DNA from: Oceanirhabdus sp942490885
Lineage (GTDB): Bacteria > Bacillota > Clostridia > Clostridiales > Clostridiaceae
Assembly (NCBI GenBank): GCA_942490885.1
Contig: CALNYT010000002.1
Span: forward strand, 5,084,001 to 5,148,000
DNA length: 64,000 nt
Direction: 5' to 3'
Shown: positions 41,438-51,784 of the stretch, one piece after another
How the letters are laid out: every line of letters begins with the position of its first letter
Numbering within the stretch: position 1 is the first letter of the stretch
Position numbers and translations under genes: made by a program
The notes under the pieces: generated by a model
Told to the model about the DNA's origin: nothing
The model's input: only the letters and a program-made list of their open reading frames with translations
Database searches by the model: none

Positions 41438-42391
41438 TTAAAGTTTATCTTTATATACACAAATTCCATCTAAGGAATATATTTTCTCTGAGAAAGTACC
41501 TTTTTCACAAGTTTCAATTGCTTTTTTCATATCATACATCCTTGCATCTATTATATCTAAATAGTGCAACATTTCTGCTTCCGGAATCATTGGTTTTTTA
41601 GGACTTCCATATTCAGCTTCATAATGATGACTCAAAATCATGTGCTGAATTAACATAGATACCTCTTTATCAATATTAAGTTCTTTTGATATTCTCTCTA
41701 CATATCTTACACCCATTGTTATATGTCCAAGTAACTGACCTTCAATTGAATATTCATTTACTAATCCCAGTTCATTTGCATTCATTTCTTCAATTTTTGA
41801 TATATCGTGTGCAATTATTCCCGCCATCAATAAATCCCTATTTAGAAAACTATATACTTCACATAATCTTTGAGCTGACTTCATCATAGTTACTGTATGA
41901 TATAGTAATCCACCTTTAATAGCATGGTGATTTGATTTTGCTGCTGGATAGTATAATAAATCATTTTTCTTATCTTCTAAAATGTACTCAAGTAATCTTT
42001 TAATCTCCTTATTTTCAATTTTACTAATTTCATCTTGTATATGTTCAAGCATCTTTTCAGATTTATAAGGTGCCGTTGGAACAAATATATCTAAATCATA
42101 TTCATCCATATTTTCAATTAATTCAAATGAATCTATTTTAATTTGAAGTTTTCCCTTCCAATCTAGTACATTACCACATATCTTTATTAATCTATTAGTT
42201 TTCAATTGTTCCTCTTGCTCTTCACTACATTTCCATAACTTAGCATTTATCATGCCAGTTCTATCTACTAAATTTATATCCATAAATTTATTATTACTTC
42301 CATTAGTTAATCTACTTGTTACGTCTTTAATTAGATATACTTCTCTTATCTTATCACCATTTTGTAATAGTGAAATATTCATTTTTCCCAT
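41438..42391 (-). CDS. YhaM-like 3'-5' exoribonuclease (OB fold plus HD domain)
   Basis: The N-terminal OB-fold (about 15-95; MINAKLWKCSEEQ, IKICGNVLDWKGKLQIKI) binds nucleic acid. The C-terminal HD hydrolase has HHAIKGGLLYHTVTMMKSA (about 158-176), LMAGIIAHDISKIEEMN (the HD pair) and MILSHHYEAEYGSPKKPMIPEAEMLHYLD. 317 residues, close to YhaM of Bacillus. YhaM trims RNA and single-stranded DNA from the 3' end. AGAGGTG precedes the ATG. It is upstream of purA but with a 150-base gap. Confidence 0.9.
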   Translation of the reverse strand: MGKMNISLLQNGDKIREVYLIKDVTSRLTNGSNNKFMDINLVDRTGMINAKLWKCSEEQEEQLKTNRLIKICGNVLDWKGKLQIKIDSFELIENMDEYDLDIFVPTAPYKSEKMLEHIQDEISKIENKEIKRLLEYILEDKKNDLLYYPAAKSNHHAIKGGLLYHTVTMMKSAQRLCEVYSFLNRDLLMAGIIAHDISKIEEMNANELGLVNEYSIEGQLLGHITMGVRYVERISKELNIDKEVSMLIQHMILSHHYEAEYGSPKKPMIPEAEMLHYLDIIDARMYDMKKAIETCEKGTFSEKIYSLDGICVYKDKL

Positions 42392-42409
42392 TCTTACACC
42401 TCTTAATCA

Positions 42410-43240
42410 TTAATTAGGTTTTTGGAGTGAATTGATATATGACCAATATTCCAAACTTTCTTCTTTATTATATATACTTTTAATTTTGGCTGACTTATTA
42501 GTTGTACTTAAAAGAATATTTTTTTCTATATTCTTATTATCACTATTTATCACTATTTTGAAAACGCCATTTTCAAAATTAATAAATTTATAATCACTTA
42601 TTATTGTTCCACTATTATTTACAATAATAACCTCATTATTATTATTAAAAAAATATTCTACTTCATTTATTTCATCTTCCCAATGACCTAATATTATATT
42701 ACTTATGTTTTCTTCTGCTAATTTTTCCCTATCTACAGGATTTATTTCTCTCTCAATATTTGCATATATTTGAATATATGAATCTTCCAGAGTTTTAATT
42801 ATTGACTTTTTACTGATATTAAACAATTCGACTTCTTCGATATTATTTTCAATTAATTTTGTAAGTATAAGAATATTCATATCATAACTGTCTTCCATTA
42901 ACCCGCTTATTTGGAAAACTTCTTTCTTTAGCTTATTATTTTGACCTATATTTTCAAGTCCTATATATGTATCTTTTTGCTCTTTAATAAACTGATTTAA
43001 TTTTTTATAATCTTCGTCTATTATTTCATGTCCTTTAAGTTTGTTAACTTCTTCATCTATTTTATTGTCTATCTTTTTAAAATTTTCAACCGATACCATT
43101 ATTTCATCTCTAGTTGATTTAATTATTTCATCTTCTGATTTATGGAATATGATATTGTATGCAAAAAATGCATTTATTCCCATCAATACGGTTAACAGTA
43201 TTCCTACTGTTAAAATATTTTTTATCTTATTTTTATCCAT
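42410..43240 (-). CDS. Membrane-anchored extracellular protein, unknown function
   Basis: 276 residues from ATG 43240, which has AGGGAGG upstream; the longer start at 43261 is upstream of this site. One membrane segment (about 6-28, ILTVGILLTVLMGINAFFAY) is followed by an extracellular part, first helical and charged (EIIKSTRDEIMVSVENFKKIDNKIDEE), then beta-rich (NNNEVIIVNNSGTIISDYKF). I do not recognise the family. It lies 46 bases after the histidine kinase gene, so it may be its sensor partner or target. Confidence 0.6.
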   Translation of the reverse strand: MDKNKIKNILTVGILLTVLMGINAFFAYNIIFHKSEDEIIKSTRDEIMVSVENFKKIDNKIDEEVNKLKGHEIIDEDYKKLNQFIKEQKDTYIGLENIGQNNKLKKEVFQISGLMEDSYDMNILILTKLIENNIEEVELFNISKKSIIKTLEDSYIQIYANIEREINPVDREKLAEENISNIILGHWEDEINEVEYFFNNNNEVIIVNNSGTIISDYKFINFENGVFKIVINSDNKNIEKNILLSTTNKSAKIKSIYNKEESLEYWSYINSLQKPN

Positions 43241-43286
43241 ACAATCCTCCCTAATTAACAAGGTTATTCAAAATATTTGATTAATA

Positions 43287-44699
43287 TTATTTAATATGAT
43301 TATTTTTTTTAGGTATTTTAATCTCAAACTCACACCCACTATCTGTATCATTAAGATTAATAACCCCATTATGCCTTTCTATAATATTTTCTGCAATTGC
43401 TAAACCTAGCCCTGTACCACCAGTCTTTGAATTACGAGATTCATCTCCTCTAATAAAGGGCTTGAATATTACATTCTTCATTTCCTTTGGAATACCGTGA
43501 CCATTGTCTTTAATTATAACTATTACATTATCTCCTCTCTCAACAAGTGAAATAAATAACTTTGTTCCTCTATCATTATATTTTATTGAATTATTTATAA
43601 TATTACTTATAGCTCTATCTAGTTGCTTCCAATCAAATGATGCTAATATTTCTCTATCTGGAATTAAAAACTCATAGTCAAATTCTTTTTCTTCAAATTG
43701 AGGAATGTAAATAGCAATGAGTTCTCTTAAAAATTCACAAATATCGTCCAATTCAAATTTGATTTTATATTCTTCACTTTCCAACTTTGAATACTCAAAT
43801 AATTCTCTAATAAGATTATTTGCTCTCACAGAATTTCTATTTATTATATCGAGCATTTCTAATCTCTTTTCATTACTCACATTATCGTTTTTTATTAAGA
43901 ATTCTGAATAACCTTGTATACTTGTTAACGGATTTTTCAAATCATGGGATATATCCAATATCATTTGTTTTCTAACTTGTTCAGATTTATTCTTTAATTC
44001 GCTTTCATCTTGAATTTTTTCTGCCATATGATTAAATGCTTTTTTTACTTCAACAATTTCCTGGATTGAGTCTTTAATATCAGTTCTTACTGAGTAATCG
44101 CCTTCCTTCATCTTATCAATACTCTTTAATAAATCTGTAAGAGGCTTTACAAATGTTTTAGATGTTATTTTAGAATAAAGTAATACTGATACCATAATAA
44201 ATAAACCTATTACAAATACTGAAATCTTCTGTTTTAAGTTTGTTAACTTTGCCTCATTTAAGTCACCATCAGTCAGTCCTATATCTTCCATATTGCTGGG
44301 TAATCCAATTATGACCATATTATCCGTCTCTAAATCAAATTTTATAGTAGTATTATAATCTTTTCGCTTTCCACTAACTATAATCTTTAGAAATTCAACT
44401 AGTGTATATTCATACCCTTCCTTGAAGTTACTATTTTCTTCATCAATTATTATAAGATTATTATCTATTATTTCATAAAATCCGCCATATCCAATTATCT
44501 TACTTATATCTTCATTCTCTTTCAATACTATTTCATATTCATTATCATCCAAAATTATCATTGGAGACTCATTAAAAAATTTAAAAATTATGTATCCAAA
44601 GAAAATAGTAATACAAAAAAGAATTAATAGAATTATTATGATTACATAATTAACTAATAATTTATTTGATAACTTAACTTTTTTGTTATTCATTTTCAT
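43287..44699 (-). CDS. Sensor histidine kinase
   Basis: 470 residues: a long first membrane segment (about 15-42), an extracellular sensor of ~110 residues (LDDNEYEIVLKENEDISKIIG), a second segment (about 157-178), HAMP, the H-box LDISHDLKNPLTSIQGYSEF (His near 252) and an ATPase domain with ISNIINNSIKYNDRG, IKDNGHGIPKEM and GGTGLGLAIAE. The start overlaps the regulator stop by one base. The ligand is unknown. Confidence 0.92.
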   Translation of the reverse strand: MKMNNKKVKLSNKLLVNYVIIIILLILFCITIFFGYIIFKFFNESPMIILDDNEYEIVLKENEDISKIIGYGGFYEIIDNNLIIIDEENSNFKEGYEYTLVEFLKIIVSGKRKDYNTTIKFDLETDNMVIIGLPSNMEDIGLTDGDLNEAKLTNLKQKISVFVIGLFIMVSVLLYSKITSKTFVKPLTDLLKSIDKMKEGDYSVRTDIKDSIQEIVEVKKAFNHMAEKIQDESELKNKSEQVRKQMILDISHDLKNPLTSIQGYSEFLIKNDNVSNEKRLEMLDIINRNSVRANNLIRELFEYSKLESEEYKIKFELDDICEFLRELIAIYIPQFEEKEFDYEFLIPDREILASFDWKQLDRAISNIINNSIKYNDRGTKLFISLVERGDNVIVIIKDNGHGIPKEMKNVIFKPFIRGDESRNSKTGGTGLGLAIAENIIERHNGVINLNDTDSGCEFEIKIPKKNNHIK

Positions 44700-45385
44700 T
44701 ATTTTTTCTCCATTTTATATCCAATCCCTCTTACCGTTTTAAGATATGATGGATTTTTGGGATTTCCCTCTATTTTATCTCTAAGATGACTTATATGTAC
44801 CATGATTGTATTTGAATCACCATAATAATCATCTTCCCAAACATTTTCATATAGCTGCTTCTTAGTAAAAACTCTACCAACATTATCCATGAATAAGTAA
44901 AGAAGTTTATATTCTTTAGCATTTAATTGTATTATATCCCCACCTTTTCTAACTTCGCAACTCTTCTTATCAAGAATTAGATCACCATATGTAAGCTCTT
45001 CTCTTTTATTATGTGAATAACTAAAATATCTTCTTAAATGAGCTTGAACTCTCGCTATCACTTCACTAGGACTAAATGGTTTACTTACATAATCATCTGC
45101 CCCTAACCCAAGCCCTAATATTTTATCCTCTTCTTCCCCTCTTGCTGTAATAAATATTATAGGAATATCGCTAAATTCTCGTATAGATTTTACAACTTTA
45201 AATCCATTTACTTTAGGCATCATAACATCTAGTAATGCTATATCGATTTTCTCTCTATTAAAAATTTGAAGAGCTTCTTCCCCATCTTTAGCTGTCAATA
45301 CTTTATATCCTTCTTTAAGAAGATGTAATTCTAACAATTCTCTTATATCACTTTCATCCTCTGCAACTAATACTTTCTCGTACAT
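44699..45385 (-). CDS. OmpR-family response regulator
   Basis: 228 residues. Receiver with AEDESD at 8-13, the phospho-acceptor Asp in IALLDVMMPKVNG (about 53), Thr in IIFITARGEEEDKI and Lys in YVSKPFSPSEV. The winged helix has LNAKEYKLLYLFM and DSNTIMVHISHLRDKIEGN. The conserved ending TVRGIGYKMEKK is typical of the PhoB/OmpR class. It is co-transcribed with the kinase that follows. Confidence 0.92.
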   Translation of the reverse strand: MYEKVLVAEDESDIRELLELHLLKEGYKVLTAKDGEEALQIFNREKIDIALLDVMMPKVNGFKVVKSIREFSDIPIIFITARGEEEDKILGLGLGADDYVSKPFSPSEVIARVQAHLRRYFSYSHNKREELTYGDLILDKKSCEVRKGGDIIQLNAKEYKLLYLFMDNVGRVFTKKQLYENVWEDDYYGDSNTIMVHISHLRDKIEGNPKNPSYLKTVRGIGYKMEKK

Positions 45386-45433
45386 TGGTCACCCTCCATT
45401 ATTACTTTTCTATGTCTATATCTAACCAAATAA

Positions 45434-45465
45434 AAATAGAAATATACATTATGTATATTTCTATT
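45434..45465 (-). terminator. Terminator after dnaB
   Basis: AAATAGAAATATAC and GTATATTTCTATT pair around ATTAT. On the minus strand it is followed by TTTTATTT. Confidence 0.8.
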
Positions 45466-45494
45466 ATATAACAGTTTTAATTGTATTTACAAAA

Positions 45495-46829
45495 TTATTC
45501 TTGATGAATAACTTCAAGTGGCGCAAATTTACTATATTGCCCCAACCAGGCTAATTTTACTGTTCCAACAGGACCGTTTCTCTGTTTTGCAATTATAACT
45601 TCACCAATATTTTTATCTTCAGTATCTTTATCGTAGTACTCATCTCTGTATAAGAACATAGCTAAATCGGCATCCTGCTCTATAGATCCTGATTCTCTTA
45701 AATCTGAAAGCATTGGTCTATGATCAGCCCTTTGCTCTGGTGCACGAGATAACTGAGAAAGTGCAATTACAGGACACTCTATTTCCTTAGCTAAGGCTTT
45801 AATTGATCTTGATATTTCAGATACTTCTTGCTGACGACTCTCACTACCTTTTGAACCTGACATCAGCTGCAAATAGTCTATTACCACCATATCAATACCA
45901 TGTTCCATATTTAATTTTCTACACTTTGATCTCATTTCCATTACTGAGACACCAGCAGTATCATCAATGAAAATCTTAGCTCGTGATAGTGGTCCAGTAG
46001 CTTTAGCTATATTCTCCCAATCCTTATCCTCTAAGTTACCAGTTCTTAATTTTAACATATCAACGTTAGCCTCTGAACAAAGTAACTTATACGCTAATTG
46101 TTCCTTAGACATCTCAAGTGAAAAAAAAGCAACATTTTTTCCAGCTCTCAGAGCTGCATGTTCTGTGAGATTAAGTACAAATGTAGTTTTTCCCATAGAT
46201 GGTCTAGCTGCAATCAGTATCATTTCTCCCGATTTAAAACCAGCTGTCATTTCATCTAAATCTGGAAATCCGGATGGAACTCCTGATATGACACCTTCAT
46301 TTTGACATATTTTTTCAATTTCATCTAGTCCGCGAGCAAGAACTGTGCTTATACTCTCAAAATCACTACTTGCACTCTTCTCTGCAATATTAAAGATTCT
46401 CTGTCCAGCTAAATCAAGAACACCTTCTACATCATTCTGATTACTATAACTTTTTTCAATTATCTCATTTGATACCCTTATTAATTTTCTTAATGTAGAT
46501 TTATCACTTATTATTTTAATATGTGATGATAAATTTGTTGTAAGTAATGTGGAAGATTGTATCTCTGTAATATGACTTATTCCACCTACTCCTTCTAATT
46601 TATCTTCTGACTTAAGCTTTTCAACAAGAGTTATCATATCAACATGTGAATTACTTTGGTAAAGTTCAGATATTGCTCTAAAAAGAATCTTATGACTTTC
46701 TTTATAAAAATCCTCATCATTAAGTCCTTCTAAAACCTGTGGAATAGTATCATTATCCTTAAGCATTGACCCTATAACTGATTGTTCTGCATCAATATTA
46801 TATGGTAAACTCTTTAAGGTATTTTCCAT
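45495..46829 (-). CDS. dnaB: Replicative DNA helicase
   Basis: Unwinds DNA ahead of the replication fork. 444 residues: the N-terminal helical domain begins SLPYNIDAEQSVIGSML, and the RecA-type motor has Walker A AARPSMGKTTFVLN (about 208-221), Walker B IDMVVIDYLQLMSG and the sensor region EISRSIKALAKEIECPVIALSQLSR. The family ending VIIAKQRNGPVGTV is present. The loader proteins at 30190 and 31154 are its likely partners. Confidence 0.97.
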   Translation of the reverse strand: MENTLKSLPYNIDAEQSVIGSMLKDNDTIPQVLEGLNDEDFYKESHKILFRAISELYQSNSHVDMITLVEKLKSEDKLEGVGGISHITEIQSSTLLTTNLSSHIKIISDKSTLRKLIRVSNEIIEKSYSNQNDVEGVLDLAGQRIFNIAEKSASSDFESISTVLARGLDEIEKICQNEGVISGVPSGFPDLDEMTAGFKSGEMILIAARPSMGKTTFVLNLTEHAALRAGKNVAFFSLEMSKEQLAYKLLCSEANVDMLKLRTGNLEDKDWENIAKATGPLSRAKIFIDDTAGVSVMEMRSKCRKLNMEHGIDMVVIDYLQLMSGSKGSESRQQEVSEISRSIKALAKEIECPVIALSQLSRAPEQRADHRPMLSDLRESGSIEQDADLAMFLYRDEYYDKDTEDKNIGEVIIAKQRNGPVGTVKLAWLGQYSKFAPLEVIHQE

Positions 46830-46912
46830 ACACTACTCTCCTTTAATTTTACTCTAATAGAACATATCTAAATCTAATTTATATATTCTACTTGATGTAT
46901 TTTATTATCTAC

Positions 46913-48814
46913 TTAATCAACAAACGCTTCTTTTATTATATCATCTATATGGCTAACAATTCTAACTTCAATTCCTTCCAATTCTACTGGTACAGAATTC
47001 TTATTTTCTTCAGGTATAAAAACTTTATTTATACCCTTTCTCTTAGCTCCATATATTTTTTCAAATATTCCACCTACAGGTCTAATTTTACCTCTTAATG
47101 AAATTTCTCCAGTAATAGCAATGTCTTGTTTTATAGGTTTGTTTTGAATAGCACTTAGAATACATAAGGTGATAGCTGCCCCTGCAGAAGGTCCATCAAT
47201 TTTTCCTCCACCAATTATATTCACATGGATATCATAGTCATGAATATCAACTCCAGCAACTGATTTAATTACTGTAGCGGCATTAAATACTGAATCCTTT
47301 GCCATACTACCAGCAGTATCATTAAATCTTATTCTGCCTTTTCCTTTTGTTTTGGCTTTGAATGCAGCTGCTTCTATTTCTATTGTAGAACCTAAAAATC
47401 CTGAAACTCCAAGACCATATATCTTTCCAATTTCAGACTTACCTCTATTATCTACTTTATTCATTGATGTTAATCTGGATATTGAAATTACTTCCATCAA
47501 GTCATCTTTTTCGATTTTAATTTCTTCATGTGGTGAAAGGCCTTTCTTATATATCATATATCCGTATACATCACTAAGAATATTTATCGCTTTTCTTCCC
47601 TCAATAGTATATTCACTTATTGTTTCAGCAACCTCTTCACCTAATTCTATATTTATCTTTTTAGCAGCTTCTTTTACAATAACTTCTATATGGTCACCTA
47701 ATAGTGGCTCAAAAAACACCTCTGTACATCTTGATCTTAATGCAGGGTTTATCTCTGAAGGTTCTCTTGTTGTCGCGCCTATTAGAACAAAGTCAGCTGG
47801 TGCGCCTTTATCAAAAAGATATTTAATATACTTAGGCGTATTTTCGTCATCAGGATCATAATATGATGATGAAAATTCTACTCTTTTATCTTCTAATACT
47901 TTTAGAAGCTTATTTTGAAGTATATTATCTAGCTCTCCTATTTCATCAATAAATAATACTCCACCATGAGCCTCTGTAACTAATCCTGGCTTTGGTTCTG
48001 GAACTCCTACATCAGATAAGTCTCTTTTACTTCCTTGGTAAATAGGATCATGAACAGATCCTAATAAAGGATTTGTTATTTCTCTTGGATCCCATCTTAA
48101 AGTTGTTCCATCCACTTCAATGAATTTAGACTCATTGTTAAAAGGAGTATATTTTAAATTCTTTGATTCTTGTAAAGCTAATCTTGCAGCAGTAGTTTTA
48201 CCTACCCCCGGAGGACCATATAAAATAATATGTTGAGGAAATGGAGATGCTAGTTTTGATAAAATAGCTTTCATAGCTCTTTCTTGGCCTATAATTTCCT
48301 CAAATTTAGTTGGTCTTAATTTACCCTGTATATTTCTAATCAGCTCTCTTGTATCTAACTTCTCTAACATTTCTAATTTGTTCTTAGTTTTACTGTTTTC
48401 ACGACCTCTTTTTTTATTAATAATACTGACTCTCATATCATCAATATACTGTTCTTGCTTTTCCATCAAGGCCTGCTCAACTTCATTTTCAATTTGATTC
48501 TGTACATATCTTTGGGCAATTTTATCTACCATTATTTCATGAGTTTTTTTAATTGCACTTTCAAGTTCATTATCAGATGGTACCATCTCTATATCTTTTC
48601 CGTCAGTAATTACCTTATTTATTGCATATATCTTTTCACTTGGATTTTCACTATCCATAAATTTCTTTAATTTAAATTTCACAATTCTAGATTCTATTGT
48701 ACCTGCTGGAACAACTCTCTTCATAAGTTCGTGGAGAACCTCTAATTCAATATCTACTGAATATTGTTCGCTAATTATTTTCTCATCTAATCCATTTTTT
48801 TTTATCTCGCTCAA
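46913..48814 (-). CDS. lonC: LonC-type ATP-dependent protease
   Basis: AAA+ protease of the LonC group: Walker A ILYGPPGVGKTTAARLAL, Walker B GGVLFIDEIGELD, then the Lon protease domain with GGGKIDGPSAGAAITL (catalytic Ser) and the Lys in RPVGGIFEKIYGAKRKG. The N-terminal region (~170 residues) lacks the usual Lon substrate domain, and an insertion follows the Walker A motif, as in LonC. I favour TTG 48814, with GGAG ten bases upstream; the frame extends to another TTG at 48829 without a site. Position between dnaB and rplI is usual in clostridia. Confidence 0.85.
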   Translation of the reverse strand: MSEIKKNGLDEKIISEQYSVDIELEVLHELMKRVVPAGTIESRIVKFKLKKFMDSENPSEKIYAINKVITDGKDIEMVPSDNELESAIKKTHEIMVDKIAQRYVQNQIENEVEQALMEKQEQYIDDMRVSIINKKRGRENSKTKNKLEMLEKLDTRELIRNIQGKLRPTKFEEIIGQERAMKAILSKLASPFPQHIILYGPPGVGKTTAARLALQESKNLKYTPFNNESKFIEVDGTTLRWDPREITNPLLGSVHDPIYQGSKRDLSDVGVPEPKPGLVTEAHGGVLFIDEIGELDNILQNKLLKVLEDKRVEFSSSYYDPDDENTPKYIKYLFDKGAPADFVLIGATTREPSEINPALRSRCTEVFFEPLLGDHIEVIVKEAAKKINIELGEEVAETISEYTIEGRKAINILSDVYGYMIYKKGLSPHEEIKIEKDDLMEVISISRLTSMNKVDNRGKSEIGKIYGLGVSGFLGSTIEIEAAAFKAKTKGKGRIRFNDTAGSMAKDSVFNAATVIKSVAGVDIHDYDIHVNIIGGGKIDGPSAGAAITLCILSAIQNKPIKQDIAITGEISLRGKIRPVGGIFEKIYGAKRKGINKVFIPEENKNSVPVELEGIEVRIVSHIDDIIKEAFVD

Positions 48815-48860
48815 AATGTACCACTCCAACGGCTATTAGAGTGTTCCTCCCTTCACAATG

Positions 48861-49304
48861 TTATACGGATTCAATAATAACCTTCATTTTAGCTGACACT
48901 TTAGGATAAATTTTTAATTCAATATCATAAGCCCCAACTGTTTTGATTGTATCCATAACAATTTTCTTTTTATCAATGTCTAATCCAAATTTCTTTTTCA
49001 ATTCTGATACAATGTCTTTACTAGTTATAGCTCCAAATAACTTTCCGTTATCCCCTGATTTTGCTATGATTTTTATTTCTTTTCCTTTTAAATCAGCAGC
49101 TTTTTGTTGCGCAGCTTCAATTTCTTCCTGTTTCTGCTTTCTTTCTTTCTCTTTTTGATTGTTTAGCATATTTATATTTCCTGTAGTAGCCTCTTTAGCT
49201 AGCTCTTTAGCAAATAGGAAATTTCTTGCGTATCCATCAGAAACATTAACTACATCACCAGTTTTGCCTTTACCTTTAACATCCTTTAATAAAATAACTT
49301 TCAT
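48861..49304 (-). CDS. rplI: Ribosomal protein L9
   Basis: 147 residues, starting KVILLKDVKGKGKTGDVVNVSDGYARNFL, the hallmark N-terminal RNA-binding domain. A long connecting helix (NNQKEKERKQKQEEIEAAQQKA) leads to the C-terminal domain (KLFGAITSKDIV). L9 binds 23S rRNA at the base of L1. Its ATG overlaps the gdpP stop by one base, so the two are coupled. Confidence 0.97.
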   Translation of the reverse strand: MKVILLKDVKGKGKTGDVVNVSDGYARNFLFAKELAKEATTGNINMLNNQKEKERKQKQEEIEAAQQKAADLKGKEIKIIAKSGDNGKLFGAITSKDIVSELKKKFGLDIDKKKIVMDTIKTVGAYDIELKIYPKVSAKMKVIIESV

Positions 49305-51331
49305 TATTCTTCACCTTCCTTAACATAGTCGTCTAATATCTTTTTTAATTGTTTATAAACTTCTCCAATAGAAGAATTTTTAATTTTTGCACCAGCCATT
49401 GTTAAATGACCTCCACCGTTAAACTTCTCTAAAATTATCTGAACATTTATATCCCCTAAAGATCTTCCACTAATAATAACATCCTCTCCTATTTTAGCAA
49501 GTACAAAAGAGGCTTCTATATCTGCGATATTTAATAGTTCATCAGCAACTTTTGCAACTATCACATTATTATTTATCTTTTCAGGACATAACGCAATCGC
49601 TATATCATTAATAATTTCAGCTGATTTTATTATTTCTGCCCTTTCAGAAAACTCATCCAAATCCTCAGCGAAAAGTTTTTTAACTTCTATCGTATCTGCA
49701 CCCATTTTTCTTAAAAATGCAGCAGCTTCAAATGTTCTTACCCCTGTCTTAAAATAAAAATTCTTAGTATCAATACATATTCCTGCTAACATTGCGATAG
49801 CTTCTACTTTTTTCATTTTGGGTCTATCTACCATATACTGAATAATCTCTGCAACCATCTCACATGTAGATGAAGCATATGTTTCTACATAGCTTAGGAT
49901 AGTATCTTTAACATAATCTGCACCTCTTCTATGATGATCAATTATAACCTTCTTGTCAAATTTATTACATACTTCCATACTTAAAATATGGTTTGTATTC
50001 TGCACATCTACAATTATCAATAAGCTATTTTCATCTATGTGCTCTAATGCTGTTGTACTACTTATAAATGATTCGTAAATAGTATCATCTTTGTATATTT
50101 CATCCATCATGGTACTAATACTATTTATATTTTTGTCTAGAACAATATAACATTCCTTGTTTAAATTTCTAATAGCAGCACTTAACCCTACTGATGCTCC
50201 AAGACAGTCTGCATCAGGATTTTTATGCCCCATTATATATATTCTGTTACTCTCATCTATTAGGTTAACTAACGCATGCGCAATCACTCTTGCTCTAACC
50301 TTAGTTTTCTTTTCAACTTCTTTTGTTTTACCACCATAAAAGGATAGTTTATCTTTTTGTTTAACAACAGCTTGATCTCCCCCTCTACCAAGGGCTAAAT
50401 CTTTAGCAACTTGTGCATACTCTAGGTTTTCTTGAGGGGTATAGCCTCCTCTTCCAACTCCTAGACTCAATGTTACAGTAAGTTTATTTCCAAAATTAAT
50501 TTCCCTTACTGTATCTAAAATATCAAATTTGTTTTGCATAGCTTCTTTTACCTGCATCTCTTGAACTGATAAAATATATTTACTCTCGTTATATTTTTTT
50601 ATCATAGCATTCATTGATTGAGCATAACTAAATATCTGTCTCTCAATTTCTGCTGCTAATAGAGGTGCATAAAACTCATCTGTACTCTTAAGAGCGTCTG
50701 CAAAGTTATCTACTTCTATTAAGATAATTGATTCTCTATTATCTTCTCTTTCTTTTCTTAAGTGATATTTATCACTTACATCAAAATAATATAATAAAAT
50801 TATTTTATCTTTATCTTTATCTTTGTCTTTGTCTTTATCTTTTTCATTTTTATCAAGTTTAATTACACTTCCATAGATATCAAAGTACTTTTCTTCAATT
50901 TTTACATATTTAAAATTTTCCTTGTTTCCTTCAATAATATGCTTAACATTTAAATTCTTACTCACATCATTGATATTGCTACCTAAAATCTCTTTTCCTT
51001 TGAAAATTGACGAAAATTTCTGATTATACCAGATTATATTACCTTTATTACTCAAAATCGTTAGCGGAATTGGTGATTCCATTAATAAATTATTGCCAGC
51101 TTCATCTAATTTATTAGATAAATTCTCAACATATTCTTTCCATTCAACTTTTTTCTTTCTATTAAGTATAATATTATATCCATATAATATTATATTAACT
51201 ATAATCATCAAAAAAAACGAACTATAGTGTTCCAAAATATATAATTGAATGGTTAATATAAATATTATTATCATATAAATATTAATATTGGGTATTAAAT
51301 AATCATAACGTTTCTCCATAAAAAAGACCAT
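49304..51331 (-). CDS. gdpP: GdpP-type cyclic-di-AMP phosphodiesterase
   Basis: Degrades c-di-AMP, which controls potassium, osmolyte and cell-wall balance in Firmicutes. Two N-terminal membrane segments (about 12-55), a PAS-like domain (about 85-185), a degenerate GGDEF domain (about 190-320) and the DHH/DHHA1 catalytic unit follow: GHKNPDADCLGASVG, IIVDVQNTNH, VIIDHHRRG, and FNGGGHLTMAGAKI near the end. A run of alternating Lys-Asp (about 165-177) in the PAS part is coded by a simple repeat. The strong AAGGAGG lies only two bases before ATG 51331 and 14 before ATG 51319, so the start is uncertain. Length 675 is typical. Confidence 0.94.
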   Translation of the reverse strand: MVFFMEKRYDYLIPNINIYMIIIFILTIQLYILEHYSSFFLMIIVNIILYGYNIILNRKKKVEWKEYVENLSNKLDEAGNNLLMESPIPLTILSNKGNIIWYNQKFSSIFKGKEILGSNINDVSKNLNVKHIIEGNKENFKYVKIEEKYFDIYGSVIKLDKNEKDKDKDKDKDKDKIILLYYFDVSDKYHLRKEREDNRESIILIEVDNFADALKSTDEFYAPLLAAEIERQIFSYAQSMNAMIKKYNESKYILSVQEMQVKEAMQNKFDILDTVREINFGNKLTVTLSLGVGRGGYTPQENLEYAQVAKDLALGRGGDQAVVKQKDKLSFYGGKTKEVEKKTKVRARVIAHALVNLIDESNRIYIMGHKNPDADCLGASVGLSAAIRNLNKECYIVLDKNINSISTMMDEIYKDDTIYESFISSTTALEHIDENSLLIIVDVQNTNHILSMEVCNKFDKKVIIDHHRRGADYVKDTILSYVETYASSTCEMVAEIIQYMVDRPKMKKVEAIAMLAGICIDTKNFYFKTGVRTFEAAAFLRKMGADTIEVKKLFAEDLDEFSERAEIIKSAEIINDIAIALCPEKINNNVIVAKVADELLNIADIEASFVLAKIGEDVIISGRSLGDINVQIILEKFNGGGHLTMAGAKIKNSSIGEVYKQLKKILDDYVKEGEE

Positions 51332-51363
51332 ATCCTCCTTAAATGTTTCATAGATGTTTAAAT

Positions 51364-51678
51364 CTATTTTTTTTCAAAATGCTTTAGAAGTTTACTTAGA
51401 TCTTTTCCTTCTTTTTCGATAATATCTTGTTCCATGATACCATCTTTCAACTTACTTTTAACGCATTGATCAACATTATACGGACTATAGCCTAATCTGT
51501 TTGCTAAAAGATACAATACTATCACCGCTCCAGAAATACACTCTAATATAGCATCTTGCGCTATATTACTTCCTTTTGCCAGTAATTTAAATAAATCTCC
51601 AATTATAGAAATTAAATCAGCCTTAAGGTTCTCTATCAAACTAACACTTGCCATTATATTTAAATCATCTTTTTTCAT
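51364..51678 (-). CDS. MazG-like family protein
   Basis: A small all-helical protein (104 residues from ATG 51678, with AAAGGGG eight bases upstream; an earlier GTG at 51684 is possible). Pattern VSLIENLKADLISIIGDLFKLL, then DAILECISGAVIVLYLLANRLGYS, resembles the MazG-like nucleotide pyrophosphohydrolase fold, but the full set of metal-binding acidic residues is not evident. It is usual between rpsR and gdpP in clostridia. The function is unproved. Confidence 0.72.
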   Translation of the reverse strand: MKKDDLNIMASVSLIENLKADLISIIGDLFKLLAKGSNIAQDAILECISGAVIVLYLLANRLGYSPYNVDQCVKSKLKDGIMEQDIIEKEGKDLSKLLKHFEKK

Positions 51679-51784
51679 AACCACAACCCCTTTACACCTA
51701 TAAGTATATTTTAGTTTTTTTTATAGGATTATGCAAGCTATGTAAATCTATTTTTCAATATTTACCTTTTGCTGTTTAGGGTAT

